From NCBI GenBank assembly GCA_029168955.1, contig JAPDOI010000116.1:668501-732500 (forward strand): DNA of 64,000 nt, in the 5' to 3' direction. The notes under the pieces are model-generated. The model had not been told where the DNA came from. It worked only from the letters and a program-made list of their open reading frames with translations, and searched no databases. The stretch is from Aplectana chamaeleonis. Lineage: Eukaryota; Nematoda; Chromadorea; Rhabditida; Cosmocercidae. A program made the position numbers and the translations under genes. Below, piece by piece: positions 41,501 through 46,655 of this stretch; position 1 is the first letter of the stretch; each line of letters starts with the position of its first letter.

Positions 41501-43765
41501 ACCACTTACTCACCAGTGCAACAGTGCCTAAAGTATGCCCTCTGTAGCCACCAAGGTTAAGCCCACGTTGGGGTCGTTCTGTGCGTTGGTGGAGGGGGGG
41601 GGGCGTATATCGTGTGGCGGTTGGAAGGAGCGGGACACCGATCCAAGCAATCAGGATTAGACTCACGCTGTGATGATCGCAGAGGTACTGCGGTTTGGTG
41701 CGCAGGAGAAGCGTGACCATTCAAATTGTAGTACTGTTTTCTTCCGTTTCCGGGCCCAAAAATCCGGAAACGGAAACGGAACGGAACAGCTCAAAATGTG
41801 CCGGAAACACGGAAACGGAATCGGAAACGGAACAGTTCCGCACAGCCCTGGTGAGCATCTTCTAACTTTGCATAACTTTGCTTGAGTAAAAGAGAACACC
41901 TTTCTTGAACACATAAAAGTCGTTTGCGAATCATCGTGGAAAAAAGCATTACCATTGTAAGAAGCAAAGCGATGAACCATTTCCTTAAAATTATCATCAT
42001 GGCTGCAGTTTTCTTTTTCAGAAATCGACAATCGGTTGCCCAATACATCTGCTGACCCTTAATCGAAAACTACTAAACTTGGATCGATCACGCAGAATTT
42101 TTTTTTCGATTAACTTATCGAGTTCGAAGGTGAATGAGTGAGCATATGGCGAAAAAAAAAGTCGAAAAATAATTCTCTCCATATTGATCCAAATGAAGCA
42201 GATTGAGGTAGATGGGTGTTAGATATAGTAGCCAGCCAATTTTCGCTTGTGAACATGTTTTTCCAATTTTTCGCTCTACCGGATGGTCCTTAGGTAAAAC
42301 CCAACATACAGTAATGTTACTATATCCTCCCCCCCACAATTTTTAGAAGAACTTTTTTCAGGACGTCACCTCCCCTGGGGGGTCGTCCCTTGTTAGTTCT
42401 ATACTCAGGCGATTCTCGGCCCCGAGCCGCACCGAATAGGAATCGGAGCCGCCTGACAGTTCGGCTCGTTCTCCCCGATCTCCGGGCTACTGCTGTTGCT
42501 GTTCGGGCCAACCGGAATAGCCCGGTCAGTAACAGCAGTGGCACGGAAAGCAGCAGCAGTGGCCCGGACAGCAACAGGAGCCGACTCGCAGATTGGAAAA
42601 ACGAGCCGAACTGTCAGGCGGCTTGGGGCCGATAATCGCCTGAGATGCAGCCTCCTCGGTAGAGTTGCGACCCCTTCTGGCTTGCACGTTTAACGCCGCT
42701 GCTTGATTAGCGACCCCTCTCATTTGTAATGCGACACCTGCGGTAGAAGCACGACACTCTTTGGAGTGCATATTCATTATCCCTCTCCTGTTGTGACGAC
42801 TCTGTCGTGCAGATTTGACACCTCCCAGAAATGTGCGACCCCTCTGACTTGTTTTTGCAAAACTGGTGGGTAAAGTGCCACCACCTGTGACTTTTAGAAG
42901 CGACACCCCCGAGTGAAGGCGCAGCCGTCAGAGTCTGCATTAGCAAAACTCCTGGTGAGTATGTGATCCTTTGACCTGTATCAGCGACCACCTTGGTGAA
43001 TTTCCGACAGTGTGTGACATGAATAAGCGGTTCCTGGTGGGGAAGCGATCCTTCTGGTCTGTATCCATGACACCCCTGGTGACCGTGCGACCCTGTGAGA
43101 ATTTGCGGAGCTCTCCCATCTTAAATTACGCCGAGTTGTACGCTGTCGGGTGCATGGTCAGAGACTGTCGTGATGCTTCCACACGCCTTGCTCTGGACAT
43201 ATCACCATGACTGAATAGCGGCTCATGCTATGCATTTCAGAAGGTTACCAATGCCTGTGTCGCGACGGTATGCGCTACGACAACGGTGAATGTGTCTACC
43301 TAGCTCAGCGATCGGTTAGCCAACATGACACGGGTATGTCGATGGACGCCAACGCGCATGCGATCAGTTTGGACGAGTTGTCCCATTTTCAGATTTCGCA
43401 TCGATTCGGAATATTGCCATCGCGCTGCTGATCACCGCTGCTCTGATGGTGCTATTCTTCCATAGGAGTCGGTAAGGGTCAAAATTGTGGGCACTGGACG
43501 ACGTCGCGTGGACCGCCGCGCGACTTTGTGGTAGATTGCCTAAATAAGTGTTTCTCAAGATAAACATCTTTGCAGGTCCTACATCCTCGCGCCGGCATCG
43601 CTGCAGAATCCCTCATGGGAATCACAAGGTCAGGAGCGTTACCCACTGAATATTGTGGCTGCCGACAGCGGCAGCAGCGGTGGAGTGGAGAACCCTGTTT
43701 TTGAGCCGAATGAGGACACACTCATGGAGACGGCGGAAGACGATGAGGAGCAGCTTGCCGACTAA
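1..43765 (+). CDS. LDL receptor-related protein (LRP1/megalin type), 3' portion, 36 exons, 5'-partial
   Basis: Large type I membrane endocytic receptor; family members bind lipoproteins and other ligands at the cell surface and are internalised. The reading frame enters from the left edge and ends with TAA at 43763-43765. I joined 36 exons with GT/AG borders and matching phases: 2-65, 131-278, 4276-4453, 4967-5046, 5148-5287, 5407-5526, 5590-5698, 5749-5867, 8252-8447, 12374-12443, 12506-12637, 12881-12978, 13058-13164, 13234-13362, 13426-13557, 20549-20687, 23289-23374, 23432-23575, 23629-23772, 23833-23968, 26059-26189, 26258-26398, 26459-26577, 26628-26743, 26835-26983, 27327-27458, 28103-28223, 28297-28366, 37681-37779, 37835-37926, 37998-38173, 38239-38435, 38493-38589, 43241-43333, 43393-43471, 43576-43765. 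This gives about 1490 residues. It resembles nematode lrp-1/lrp-2; I cannot choose between them. Introns range from 50 bp to 9.3 kb. No canonical AATAAA is visible just after the stop. Confidence 0.93.
648..669 (-). ncRNA. SL1-like spliced-leader sequence without the flanking cassette
   Basis: Read on the minus strand, this 22-nt stretch matches nematode SL1 at 21 of 22 positions (C for T at position 3) and is followed by GTTG, not GTAC. The upstream block TACGAYGCACTC seen at the other copies is absent. It may be a decayed SL RNA copy or a chance retention of the leader; it is probably not a functional gene. Confidence 0.45.
793..1515 (+). mobile_element. TTAC-palindrome MITE carrying an SL1 cassette, copy A
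   Basis: Element of 723 bp with terminal inverted repeats beginning TCAGAAAAATGAAAACAAG and ending with the inverse. Inside are many short palindromes of the type AAGTTACATGTAACTT. Copies B (3023-3705, reversed) and C (25108-25814) have the same layout. An SL1-like cassette sits in the middle (1163-1278). No transposase is encoded, so it is non-autonomous. I could not identify a clear target duplication. Confidence 0.8.
1163..1278 (+). ncRNA. SL1 RNA-like cassette A inside MITE
   Basis: The block TACGACGCACTC (1163-1174), a 32-bp gap, an SL1-like exon at 1207-1228 (20 of 22 matches) and GTAC at 1229. Forty bases downstream lies A-T9-G (1268-1278), which resembles an Sm-binding site and is about where one sits in nematode SL RNAs. 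The order fits an SL RNA gene with an upstream promoter element. Function is unproven; the two mismatches lie near the leader's 5' end. Confidence 0.5.
1743..2757. mobile_element. TIR element, about 1 kb, non-coding
   Basis: The left arm at about 1743-1850 (AGCAAAAACACGATTACAAT...) is repeated in inverse at about 2640-2757 with scattered mismatches. Sequence between the arms shows no coding region I can support. Probably an old non-autonomous DNA transposon within LRP intron 2. Confidence 0.55.
3023..3705 (-). mobile_element. TTAC-palindrome MITE, copy B (reversed)
   Basis: Same family as 793-1515 in opposite orientation: palindromes of TTACATGTAA type, the same flanking modules and a reversed SL1 cassette (3240-3351). 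The TIRs are more decayed than in copy A. Confidence 0.75.
3240..3351 (-). ncRNA. SL1 RNA-like cassette B
   Basis: On the minus strand: TACGACGCACTC (3351-3340), a 32-bp gap, an SL1-like exon at 3307-3286 with three changes, then GTAC. The T-run that follows in copies A and C is broken here (ATTTGTTTGG). Likely a degenerate copy. Confidence 0.42.
3971..4210. mobile_element. GC-rich MITE, 240 bp, copy 1
   Basis: Terminal inverted repeats CTCAGGCGATTCTCGGCC / inverse, with internal inverse repeats around GCAGTGGCCCGGACAGCAAC. A second copy of the same length is at 42404-42644. The long open frames across it in both directions come from the repeat and are not genes. Confidence 0.8.
5590..13362 (+). 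CDS. LRP exons 7-14: second, degenerate YWTD propeller and EGF
   Basis: Exons 5590-5698, 5749-5867, 8252-8447, 12374-12443, 12506-12637, 12881-12978 and 13058-13164 give about 277 residues, the normal size of a six-bladed propeller. YWTD signatures are weak: [20 protein letters not shown] and [18 protein letters not shown] are the best. Exon 13234-13362 encodes an EGF module ([12 protein letters not shown]...CACRG). Introns 8 (5868-8251) and 9 (8448-12373) are large and hold repeats, while the others are 43-250 bp. The phases chain without gaps, so the loss of YWTD residues is a property of the protein and not a modelling gap. Confidence 0.87.
6193..6466. mobile_element. TTAA-type MITE, family AAGGGGTCTGCAGAG, copy 1
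   Basis: Begins TTAA-AAGGGGTCTGCAGAGTT and ends ACTCTGCAGACCCC-TAA, with GC-rich sequence rich in CGTCGC between. Other copies lie at 11899-12168 and 37295-37534. It abuts the next MITE through a shared TTAA. Confidence 0.75.
6471..7091. mobile_element. TTAA-type MITE, family AGGCATCGTACGCGCTG, copy 1
   Basis: TIRs read AGGCATCG(A/T)ACGCGCTGAAA and its inverse, bounded by TTAA at 7092-7095. Similar copies are at 16398-16928 and 58370-58982. Internal open frames occur in all copies in the same places but resemble no transposase. Confidence 0.78.
8741..8970. repeat. 42-bp minisatellite with TGACGTCA in each unit
   Basis: About 5.5 tandem units; each begins with GATGACGTCATC and ends ACGACGTCCC. 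The palindrome TGACGTCA matches the core bound by CREB/ATF bZIP proteins. One unit has decayed to TGACCTCA. It lies inside LRP intron 9; a regulatory role is only a possibility. Confidence 0.85.
10967..11535 (-). mobile_element. CACGTG-rich MITE with SL1 cassette, copy 1
   Basis: TIR CTCAGAAAACCGCCGCATTC (left) against the inverse at the right, followed inward by ATGCATTCAACTCGAG. The interior is rich in GCACGTGC palindromes. Copies 2 (24038-24609) and 3 (27487-28075) have the same plan. It carries a reversed SL1 cassette at 11246-11323. Confidence 0.8.
11246..11323 (-). ncRNA. SL1 RNA-like cassette in CACGTG MITE copy 1
   Basis: Minus strand: TACGATGCACTC (11323-11312), a 33-bp gap, an SL1-like exon at 11278-11257 with three changes, then GTACTTTACC. 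No T-run resembling an Sm site follows, so a stable SL RNA is doubtful. Confidence 0.42.
11899..12168. mobile_element. TTAA-type MITE, family AAGGGGTCTGCAGAG, copy 2
   Basis: GTTAAGGGGTCTGCAGAGTT at the left and CTCTGCGGACCCCTTTA at the right. The interior is very close to 6193-6466, including GGCGAGTGGTCGC and the CGACAAAAAT block. Confidence 0.72.
13426..26743 (+). CDS. LRP exons 15-24: cluster of ten LDL receptor class A modules
   Basis: Exons 13426-13557, 20549-20687, 23289-23374, 23432-23575, 23629-23772, 23833-23968, 26059-26189, 26258-26398, 26459-26577 and 26628-26743 encode ten LDL-A modules. Typical calcium-site endings are visible, for example [22 protein letters not shown] and DCVDGSDE. 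Most exon borders are phase 1 and coincide with module borders, as expected for exon-shuffled LDL-A modules. Mammalian LRP1 and megalin carry eleven modules in the matching cluster. The first module has an acidic EDEDED run in place of the usual SDE. The tenth lacks the DCxDxSDE calcium signature and is probably structurally altered. Confidence 0.92.
13608..13731. mobile_element. Small MITE with GGGCTGGAATTCATGAA ends
   Basis: GGGCTGGGATTCATGAA at the left pairs with TTCATGAATTCCAGCCC at the right; length about 124 bp. Related ends (GGGCTGGAATTCACGAAACG) bound a larger segment at about 50586-51638. Confidence 0.65.
14046..14528. mobile_element. TTAA-type MITE, family AGGCACAGTACACCCTC
   Basis: Flanked by TTAA at 14042-14045 and 14529-14532. 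The left end is AGGCACAGTACACCCTCAGA; the right end is decayed to TTTGGTGCCT. Same family as 50663-51117 and, reversed, 59302-59785, all sharing ACAACTCGTCCACC. Confidence 0.75.
15224..17710. mobile_element. Long-TIR element, about 2.5 kb
   Basis: The left arm (15224-15900) and right arm (17100-17710) are inverse copies over hundreds of bases with small insertions. Shared pieces include CTCCGCACTGCCGTTCAG, GTACCCGCCGCGA and a GGTTCGAATCTCCC stretch resembling a tRNA B box. A short fold of the terminal part also occurs at 34440-34610. The centre contains a TTAA-type MITE (16398-16928). No transposase is recognised. Confidence 0.65.
16398..16928. mobile_element. TTAA-type MITE, family AGGCATCGTACGCGCTG, copy 2
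   Basis: Bounded by TTAA at 16394-16397 and 16929-16932, with TIR AGGCATCGTACGCGCTGAAA. It is directly preceded by another family-like end (GACGATGCCTTTAA), so a second copy probably abuts it. Confidence 0.75.
17897..18380. mobile_element. TTAA-type MITE, family AGGCAGTGTTCACGAT, copy 1
   Basis: TTAA at 17893-17896 and 18381-18384; TIR AGGCAGTGTTCACGAT. Its interior includes an uninterrupted TTAA (18257-18260) that is the occupied insertion site in the copy at 53461-54891. Confidence 0.8.
19965..20450. mobile_element. TTAA-type MITE, family AGGCAGTGTTCACGAT, copy 2
   Basis: TTAA at 19961-19964 and 20451-20454; ends AGGCAGTGTCCACGATAAAA and ATCGTGAACACTGCTT. The interior carries the GGTGGACGAGTTTTCCGAGG block found in related elements. 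Confidence 0.75.
21222..21364. mobile_element. MITE with TAAGGCCCTAGTTATACA ends
   Basis: The left TAAGGCCCTAGTTATACAC pairs with TGTATAACTAGGGCCTAA at the right. A related right half lies at about 2910-3001 (GGTGTATAACTAGGGCCTAA). Confidence 0.7.
22746..23205. mobile_element. TTAA-type MITE, family AGGCAGCATTCACGCTCG
   Basis: TTAA at 22742-22745 and 23206-23209. TIR AGGCAGCATTCACGCTCGTA and a long inverse repeat through GGCATTACAACGC-like sequence. A fourth family of the same AAGGCA group. Confidence 0.78.
24038..24609 (+). mobile_element. CACGTG-rich MITE with SL1 cassette, copy 2
   Basis: TIRs CTCAGGCAATCGCCGCATTC (left) and its near inverse ending TTTTCTGAG, with inner ATGCATTCAACTCGA. 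Multiple AGCACGTGCT palindromes. Confidence 0.8.
24249..24326 (+). ncRNA. SL1 RNA-like cassette in CACGTG MITE copy 2
   Basis: TACGATGCACTC (24249-24260), a 33-bp gap, an SL1-like exon at 24294-24315 (two changes), then GTACTTTACC. It lies in sense orientation within an LRP intron, so its GT could in principle act as a splice donor. Confidence 0.45.
25108..25814 (+). mobile_element. TTAC-palindrome MITE, copy C
   Basis: TIR TCAGAAAAATGAAAACAAG at the left and CTTGTTTTGATTTTTCTGA at the right, 707 bp. Closely similar to copy A, including orientation and SL1 cassette. Confidence 0.82.
25463..25577 (+). ncRNA. SL1 RNA-like cassette C, best preserved with T-run
   Basis: TACGACGCACAC (25463-25474), a 32-bp gap, an SL1-like exon at 25507-25528 with 21 of 22 matches to SL1 (C for T at position 5), then GTACTTGACC and A-T8-G at 25568-25577 in the place expected of an Sm site. 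Of all copies this one looks most like an intact SL RNA gene, although canonical SL1 RNA genes continue GTAA rather than GTAC. Confidence 0.55.
26835..27458 (+). CDS. LRP exons 25-26: paired EGF modules
   Basis: Exon 26835-26983 encodes an EGF module with the LRP hallmark [15 protein letters not shown]. Exon 27327-27458 encodes a second EGF module ([12 protein letters not shown]...YECACG). Together they link the LDL-A cluster to the last propeller, the standard LRP order. The intron between them (26984-27326) consists almost entirely of a 283-bp TA-flanked MITE at 27022-27304. Confidence 0.9.
27022..27304. mobile_element. TA-flanked palindromic MITE, copy 1
   Basis: TACTGTGCTTATCTGGGCC at the left and the inverse GGCCCAGATAAGCACAGTA at the right, with arms extending over 60 bp (ATTCCGGTCCGCA...). 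It fills most of LRP intron 25. Copy 2 sits within a mariner at 61745-62018. Confidence 0.85.
27487..28075 (-). mobile_element. CACGTG-rich MITE with SL1 cassette, copy 3
   Basis: CTCAGAAAACCGCCGCATCC at the left; decayed inverse ending GTGTGAG at the right. Same plan as 10967-11535, inside LRP intron 26. Confidence 0.78.
27786..27863 (-). ncRNA. SL1 RNA-like cassette in CACGTG MITE copy 3
   Basis: Minus strand: TACGACGCACTC (27863-27852), a 32-bp gap, an SL1-like exon at 27819-27798 with 21 of 22 matches (GG for AG at the 3' end), then GTAC. The first 20 leader bases are identical to SL1. Confidence 0.5.
28103..38589 (+). CDS. LRP exons 27-33: membrane-proximal YWTD propeller and start of last EGF
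   Basis: Exons 28103-28223, 28297-28366, 37681-37779, 37835-37926, 37998-38173, 38239-38435 and 38493-38589 form a well-preserved propeller. Blade signatures are [41 protein letters not shown] and [15 protein letters not shown]. The last exon begins the EGF module ([13 protein letters not shown]). Exon 28103-28223 was needed to convert phase 1 to phase 2. A 9.3-kb intron (28367-37680) holds a mariner, a fold-back mariner, two retrotransposon remnants and an hAT-like element. Confidence 0.92.
28490..29744 (-). mobile_element. mariner transposon, 1255 bp, with TIRs and TA duplication
   Basis: Left TIR CCAGGTTGTCCAATAATTC and right inverse (CCAGGCCGTCCAATAATTC) differ at two bases; TA flanks both ends (28488-28489 and 29745-29746). 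Length is normal for a mariner. The coding part is strikingly GC-rich compared with the A/T-richer flanks and the other mariners here, suggesting a recent arrival from a different base-composition background. Confidence 0.93.
28562..29581 (-). pseudogene. mariner transposase, broken
   Basis: A DD34D-type transposase that would cut and paste the element. The N-terminal part (29581-29009) has the paired HTH region ([26 protein letters not shown]). The C-terminal part (frame 28587-29009) shows HDNARPHVA and [13 protein letters not shown], carrying the second and third catalytic aspartates. An in-frame TGA at about 29009 interrupts the core right after MLCC, a run of G next to it shifts the frame, and a second shift lies near 28700 before the usual C-terminal end. 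The element therefore cannot supply its own enzyme but could be mobilised in trans. Confidence 0.9.
29808..30487 (-). pseudogene. 3' end of a non-LTR retrotransposon (CR1-like) with (GAA)n tail
   Basis: Minus-strand translation ([36 protein letters not shown]) is the region following the reverse transcriptase in CR1-like elements. The frame has a TGA at 30283-30281, after which similar sequence continues to a stop near 29960. The element ends in a GAA microsatellite (29808-29832 on the plus strand as CTT), a common 3' tail for such elements. It is 5'-truncated, as expected from incomplete reverse transcription. Confidence 0.75.
30591..31328. mobile_element. Fold-back mariner derivative made of two inverted transposase ends
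   Basis: Terminal repeats TTGGGTTGGCAACTAAGTAA and the inverse at 31303-31328. The plus strand from about 30960 encodes the C-terminal half of a mariner transposase ([20 protein letters not shown], with an altered SPD motif). The minus strand of the left half encodes the same C-terminal part. The element is thus head-to-head copies of one end and lacks the N-terminal DNA-binding region entirely. Confidence 0.82.
32249..33133 (-). pseudogene. Non-LTR reverse transcriptase fragment, catalytic core deleted
   Basis: Open frame of 294 residues with clear reverse transcriptase blocks: [62 protein letters not shown] and [20 protein letters not shown]. The frame then jumps from [15 protein letters not shown] to a C-terminal domain ([18 protein letters not shown]). 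The catalytic (Y/F)ADD block that should lie between is missing, so an internal deletion kept the frame open. No endonuclease part is present. RTE-like or a related clade; clearly non-functional. Confidence 0.85.
33964..34028 (-). ncRNA. SL1 RNA-like cassette D, shorter spacer
   Basis: Minus strand: TACGATGCACTG (34028-34017), a 21-bp gap instead of 32-33, an SL1-like exon at 33995-33974 with two changes, then GTAC. It is not in either MITE family, although the preceding GTCGCC matches the CACGTG family. The spacer differs by about one helical turn. Confidence 0.42.
34440..34610. repeat. Short inverted repeat related to the 15224-17710 element
   Basis: GCCGTTCAGTCCGCAAAGTGC and its inverse flank a GGTGATCCCACTTCCCTGTC core. 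It matches the terminal arms of the long-TIR element at 15224-17710 and is probably a deletion derivative. Confidence 0.65.
34906..36765. mobile_element. hAT-like element, 8-bp target duplication
   Basis: Ends CAGGGATGTGCGGCAA and the inverse GCCGCACATCTCTG, with ACTGCGAT on both sides (34898-34905 and 36766-36773). CAGGG ends plus an 8-bp duplication are typical of hAT. GTTTGCCGATTGCCG repeats lie inside both ends. No transposase is recognisable, so non-autonomous. Confidence 0.82.
37295..37534. mobile_element. TTAA-type MITE, family AAGGGGTCTGCAGAG, copy 3
   Basis: TTAA at 37291-37294, then CGGGTCCACAAATATGAAG; the right end CTCTGCAGACCCCTTTA matches the other copies. The interior shares CGTCGCCGCGTCAAGGCTGA with them. 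It lies about 150 bp before LRP exon 29. Confidence 0.68.
40095..40172 (+). other. tRNA-like sequence with A and B boxes (tRNA pseudogene or SINE head)
   Basis: TGGTCGAGAGG at 40102 fits the pol III A box and GGTTCGATTCC at 40149-40159 is a perfect B box; GCGGG/CCCGC form a T stem. The 3' AATGCAGC does not pair with the expected 5' acceptor strand, so it is not an intact tRNA. Serine/leucine-type tRNA origin is a guess from the D-arm form. Confidence 0.5.
40387..41850. mobile_element. hAT-like element with perfect 8-bp duplication, nested
   Basis: Ends CAGGGCTGTGCGGAA and TTCCGCACAGCCCTG; GTGAGCAT stands at both sides (40379-40386 and 41851-41858). GGAAACGGAAACGG repeats lie inside both ends. 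An open frame at 40762-41079 has no recognisable domain. It sits inside the 39757-42393 element. Confidence 0.87.
42404..42644. mobile_element. GC-rich MITE, copy 2
   Basis: Ends CTCAGGCGATTCTCGGCC and inverse; nearly the same 241-bp layout as 3971-4210. It lies 10 bp from the right end of the long-TIR element. Confidence 0.8.
43241..43765 (+). CDS. LRP exons 34-36: end of EGF, transmembrane helix and cytoplasmic tail
   Basis: Exon 43241-43333 finishes the EGF begun 4.6 kb upstream ([15 protein letters not shown]). Exon 43393-43471 encodes a clear hydrophobic helix ([17 protein letters not shown]) followed by basic HRSR, the stop-transfer pattern of a type I membrane protein. The last exon encodes a tail of about 62 residues, ending in an acidic stretch (EDDEEQLAD). 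The tail contains NPSW and NPVF, but no true NPxY endocytosis motif; NPVF may be its functional variant. Confidence 0.92.
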
Positions 43766-43952
43766 TCTAGTCAATTTCAACAGAAAGATCTTATTCGCCA
43801 GTGTGCGGGCTGTATAGCTGCAGTATGCATACAGTATAGTCAAACTACGATTCGATTAGACTAGTATATAATACTAATATTTGTGAAGTTTGTAGGCTTT
43901 TGGAGTTGCGACGGTCCTCGATCTCGGGTAGTTAGGACACCTCGCTTTGCTT

Positions 43953-44085
43953 TAGGCCGGGATCATACTTGGCGCGACCGGCGACCGCGACAGTGCATAT
44001 CAGGCATATCGATTTTCGGTCAATACTCACGGTAAACAGTGTGTCGCGTCGCACGTCGCTGGGAGTATGATCTCGGCCTTAGGTA
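43953..44085. repeat. Palindromic repeat downstream of the LRP stop
   Basis: GGCCGGGATCATACTTGGCG at 43956 pairs with CGCTGGGAGTATGATCTCGGCC near 44080, with GCGACCGGCGACCGCGAC between. A small MITE-like hairpin about 190 bp after the LRP stop. Confidence 0.6.
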
Positions 44086-44129
44086 TAAAACGACAGGGTG
44101 AGCAGGAAGTCTACGATTCGGAGCCAAAT

Positions 44130-46300
44130 TATGGCACTAGTTTACGAGACCTACCGCGACATCGCAGGAGTCCGTCGGTGGCGGTCAATGCGGCGTTGCG
44201 TGGTGTTGGTTGGTTCGCGTCGATCGCGCTGAATTGTGTTTGTGACGTCCTAGTAGCTTCTTTGGACACGGCCGAATTAAGGCCTCTGCATAGTCGAGCG
44301 GCAAATGTCGCGCCGCCTGGATGAGGGATAGAGGGCAGCTACGCAGCATTGTGCCTGCCCCACAACCCTCACCATTGCGACGCAACTTTTGCCGCCAGAC
44401 TATGCATAGATCTCTGTTCCGATCTGATTCGAGAACCTACAGCTACGTCGCAGGAAATCGCACGCGGCGGTCAACGCGGCGTCGCTACAACTTCTCGCCA
44501 CGCGGTGTCAGCGTGGTCGTGGCGTCGCTACAAATGCACGACTGTTGGCCCGCTTTGGTTGGGCGAATCCGTCCTGCGACGTCGTGGTAGCTTCTCTAGA
44601 CAGGGACGACTTAAGACATCTGCATACTCGAGTGGCAAAAGTCGCGCTGCCTCGCCGAAGGAGAGAGGGCAGCTACGCAACTTCGCGCCTGCCCCTTATC
44701 CCCCACCATTGCGGCGCGACTTTTGCCGCCAGACTATGCATAGCCCTTTGATTCGATCTGATTCCAGAACTTACCGTGACGCCGCAGGGATCGCGGTGGT
44801 CGACGCGGCGTCGCTACAGCTTCTCGTGACGCAGTGTGGGCGTCATCATGGCGTCTTTCCAGAATCCCGACTGTTGATCCCGCCTCTACCGCATGAACCC
44901 ATCGCTGTGACGTCGTGGTAGCTTCTGTAGACGCGGACGGCCTAACACCTCTGCATAGTCGAGCAGCATAAGTCGCGCTTCCTCGATGAAGGATAGAGGG
45001 CAGCTACGCAGCTTTGTGCCTGTCCTTCAATCTCCACCGTTGCGGCGCGACTTTTGCCGCCAGACTATGCATAGGCCTTTAATCCGGTCTGATTCGAGAA
45101 CCTACCGCGCCGTCGCAGGAAATCGGTCGCGGCGGTCAACGCGGCGTCGCTACAGCTTCTCGCCGTGCGGTGTCAGCGTGGTCGTGGCGTCGCTACAAAT
45201 ACACGACTGTTGGCCCGCGTTGGTTGTGCGAATCCGTCTTGTGACGTCGTGGTAGCTTCTTTAGACACGCACGACTTAATACCTCTGCATAGTCGAGCAG
45301 CAGAAGTCGCGCCGCCTCGATGAAGGATAGAGGGCAGCTACGCAGCATCGTGCCTGCCCCTCAGTCCTCACTATTGCGGCTCGACTTTTCCCGCCAGACT
45401 ATGCATATACCTTTAATCCGACATGATTAAAGAACCTACCGCGACGTCGCAGGGAATCGATCGCGGCGGTCAATGCGGCATCGTTATGGCCTTTCCCGAC
45501 GCGGTGTCGGCGTCACAATGGCCTCTTTTCAGAATCGCAACTGTTGATCCCGCCTTCGCCTCATGACCCATCGCTGCGACTTCGTGGTAGCTTCTCTGGA
45601 CCAGTAAGATTCGGTCCGATCTAGATGTAGAACCTATCGCGACGTCGCAGGAAATCGCTCGCGGCGGTAAATGCGGCGTCGCTACACCTTCTCGTCGCGC
45701 AGTGTCGGCGTCACCATGGCGTCAGTTCAAAATTGCGACTGCTGGTCCTGCGTCGATCGCGCGAACATGTGTTTGGGACTTCGCGGTAGCTTCTCTAGAC
45801 ACGAACGACTCAAGACCTCTGCATAGTCCTGCTACAAGTCGTGCCTCCTCGATGAAGGATAGCGGGCAGCTACGCAGTTTCTTGCCTGTCCTCAAATCCC
45901 CACCATTGCGGCGCGACTTTTGCCGCCAGACTATGCATAGAATCCGATCTGATAAGAGGACGCACCGCGACGTCGCAGTAAATCGCTCGCGGCGATCAAA
46001 GCGGCGTCGCTACGACCTCTCGCCGCGCGGTGTCGGCGTCACCGTGGCGTCTTTCCAGAATCGTAACCAGCCTTGGCCGCATTCCCCATCGCTGCGACGT
46101 CGAGGAAGCTTCTCTGTACAAGTAAGATTCGGTCCGATCTGAATAGAGAACCTACCGCGACGTCGCGCGCGGCACTCAATGTGGCGTCGTCACCGCCTCT
46201 CGCGACGCTGTGTTGGCGTCGCGATGGCGTCATTTTAGCGCTGCCATGTTGCAGTATTCGCGGAGCAACGAAATTGTGACGTCGCGGTAGGTCCTCTGAA
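44130..46300. repeat. 332-bp tandem satellite between the convergent genes
   Basis: The phrase CTGCATAGTCGAGC recurs at about 44286, 44620, 44951 and 45284 (period 331-334 bp), then near 45818 after a partial unit. Each unit contains CCATTGCGGCGCGACTTTTG and many CGACGTCGC motifs. The ORFs running through it are satellite translations. No gene seen. Confidence 0.85.
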
Positions 46301-46534
46301 ATAGTGCTGGCAAAAGACTTGTGGTCACCCTATAGGTACCGTATGTGATACGGTACATACTTTACCGTAATATTCTCCTTCTCAGTCCTTTTTCTTTTTG
46401 AAAGTACACATTTTGCTCATTATATCTTCATTTTCAGCAGCCTTAATACCATAATTGCTCAATATGAACAAATTTTCGAATGACGCCGACGTCGGCGTCA
46501 TTTCCTCCGAATGTATACGCGTTTGATGATTTTC

Positions 46535-46575
46535 GATGATGATGTAATGATGATGATGATGTTAATGATGATATA
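46535..46575. repeat. GAT-rich microsatellite
   Basis: Imperfect GATGAT run between the satellite and the MADF gene's 3' end, likely within or near its 3' UTR. Confidence 0.6.
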
Positions 46576-46655
46576 AAACAATATTAATAAAACAATGCTG
46601 ATCTATGTCTCTGTATATCGTTAAGTATTGATTGATATCGATCGATTTTTTATGA

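Larger units (their letters stand above)
39757..42393. mobile_element. Long-TIR element, about 2.6 kb
   Basis: About 105 bp at the left (ACAAGGGACGACCCCC... to CCTAAGG near 39860) is inversely repeated at 42289-42393 with a few differences. It contains an hAT-like insertion (40387-41850) and a tRNA-like sequence (40095-40172). I recognise no transposase. Confidence 0.82.
38640..43200. repeat. Degenerate GTGCGACCCCTCTGACTTG minisatellite, split by insertions
   Basis: LRP intron 33 consists of loosely repeated phrases such as GTGCGACCCCTCTGACTTG and GTGCGACACC at 38640-39756, resuming at 42645-43200. Unit length is irregular (about 35-60 bp). The array is interrupted by the long-TIR element 39757-42393 and a MITE (42404-42644). 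Confidence 0.75.

Noticed and set aside
44321..46142. Several overlapping frames of up to 190 codons rich in Arg and Ser
   Set aside because: They follow the 332-bp satellite period, lack any domain and change frame from unit to unit.
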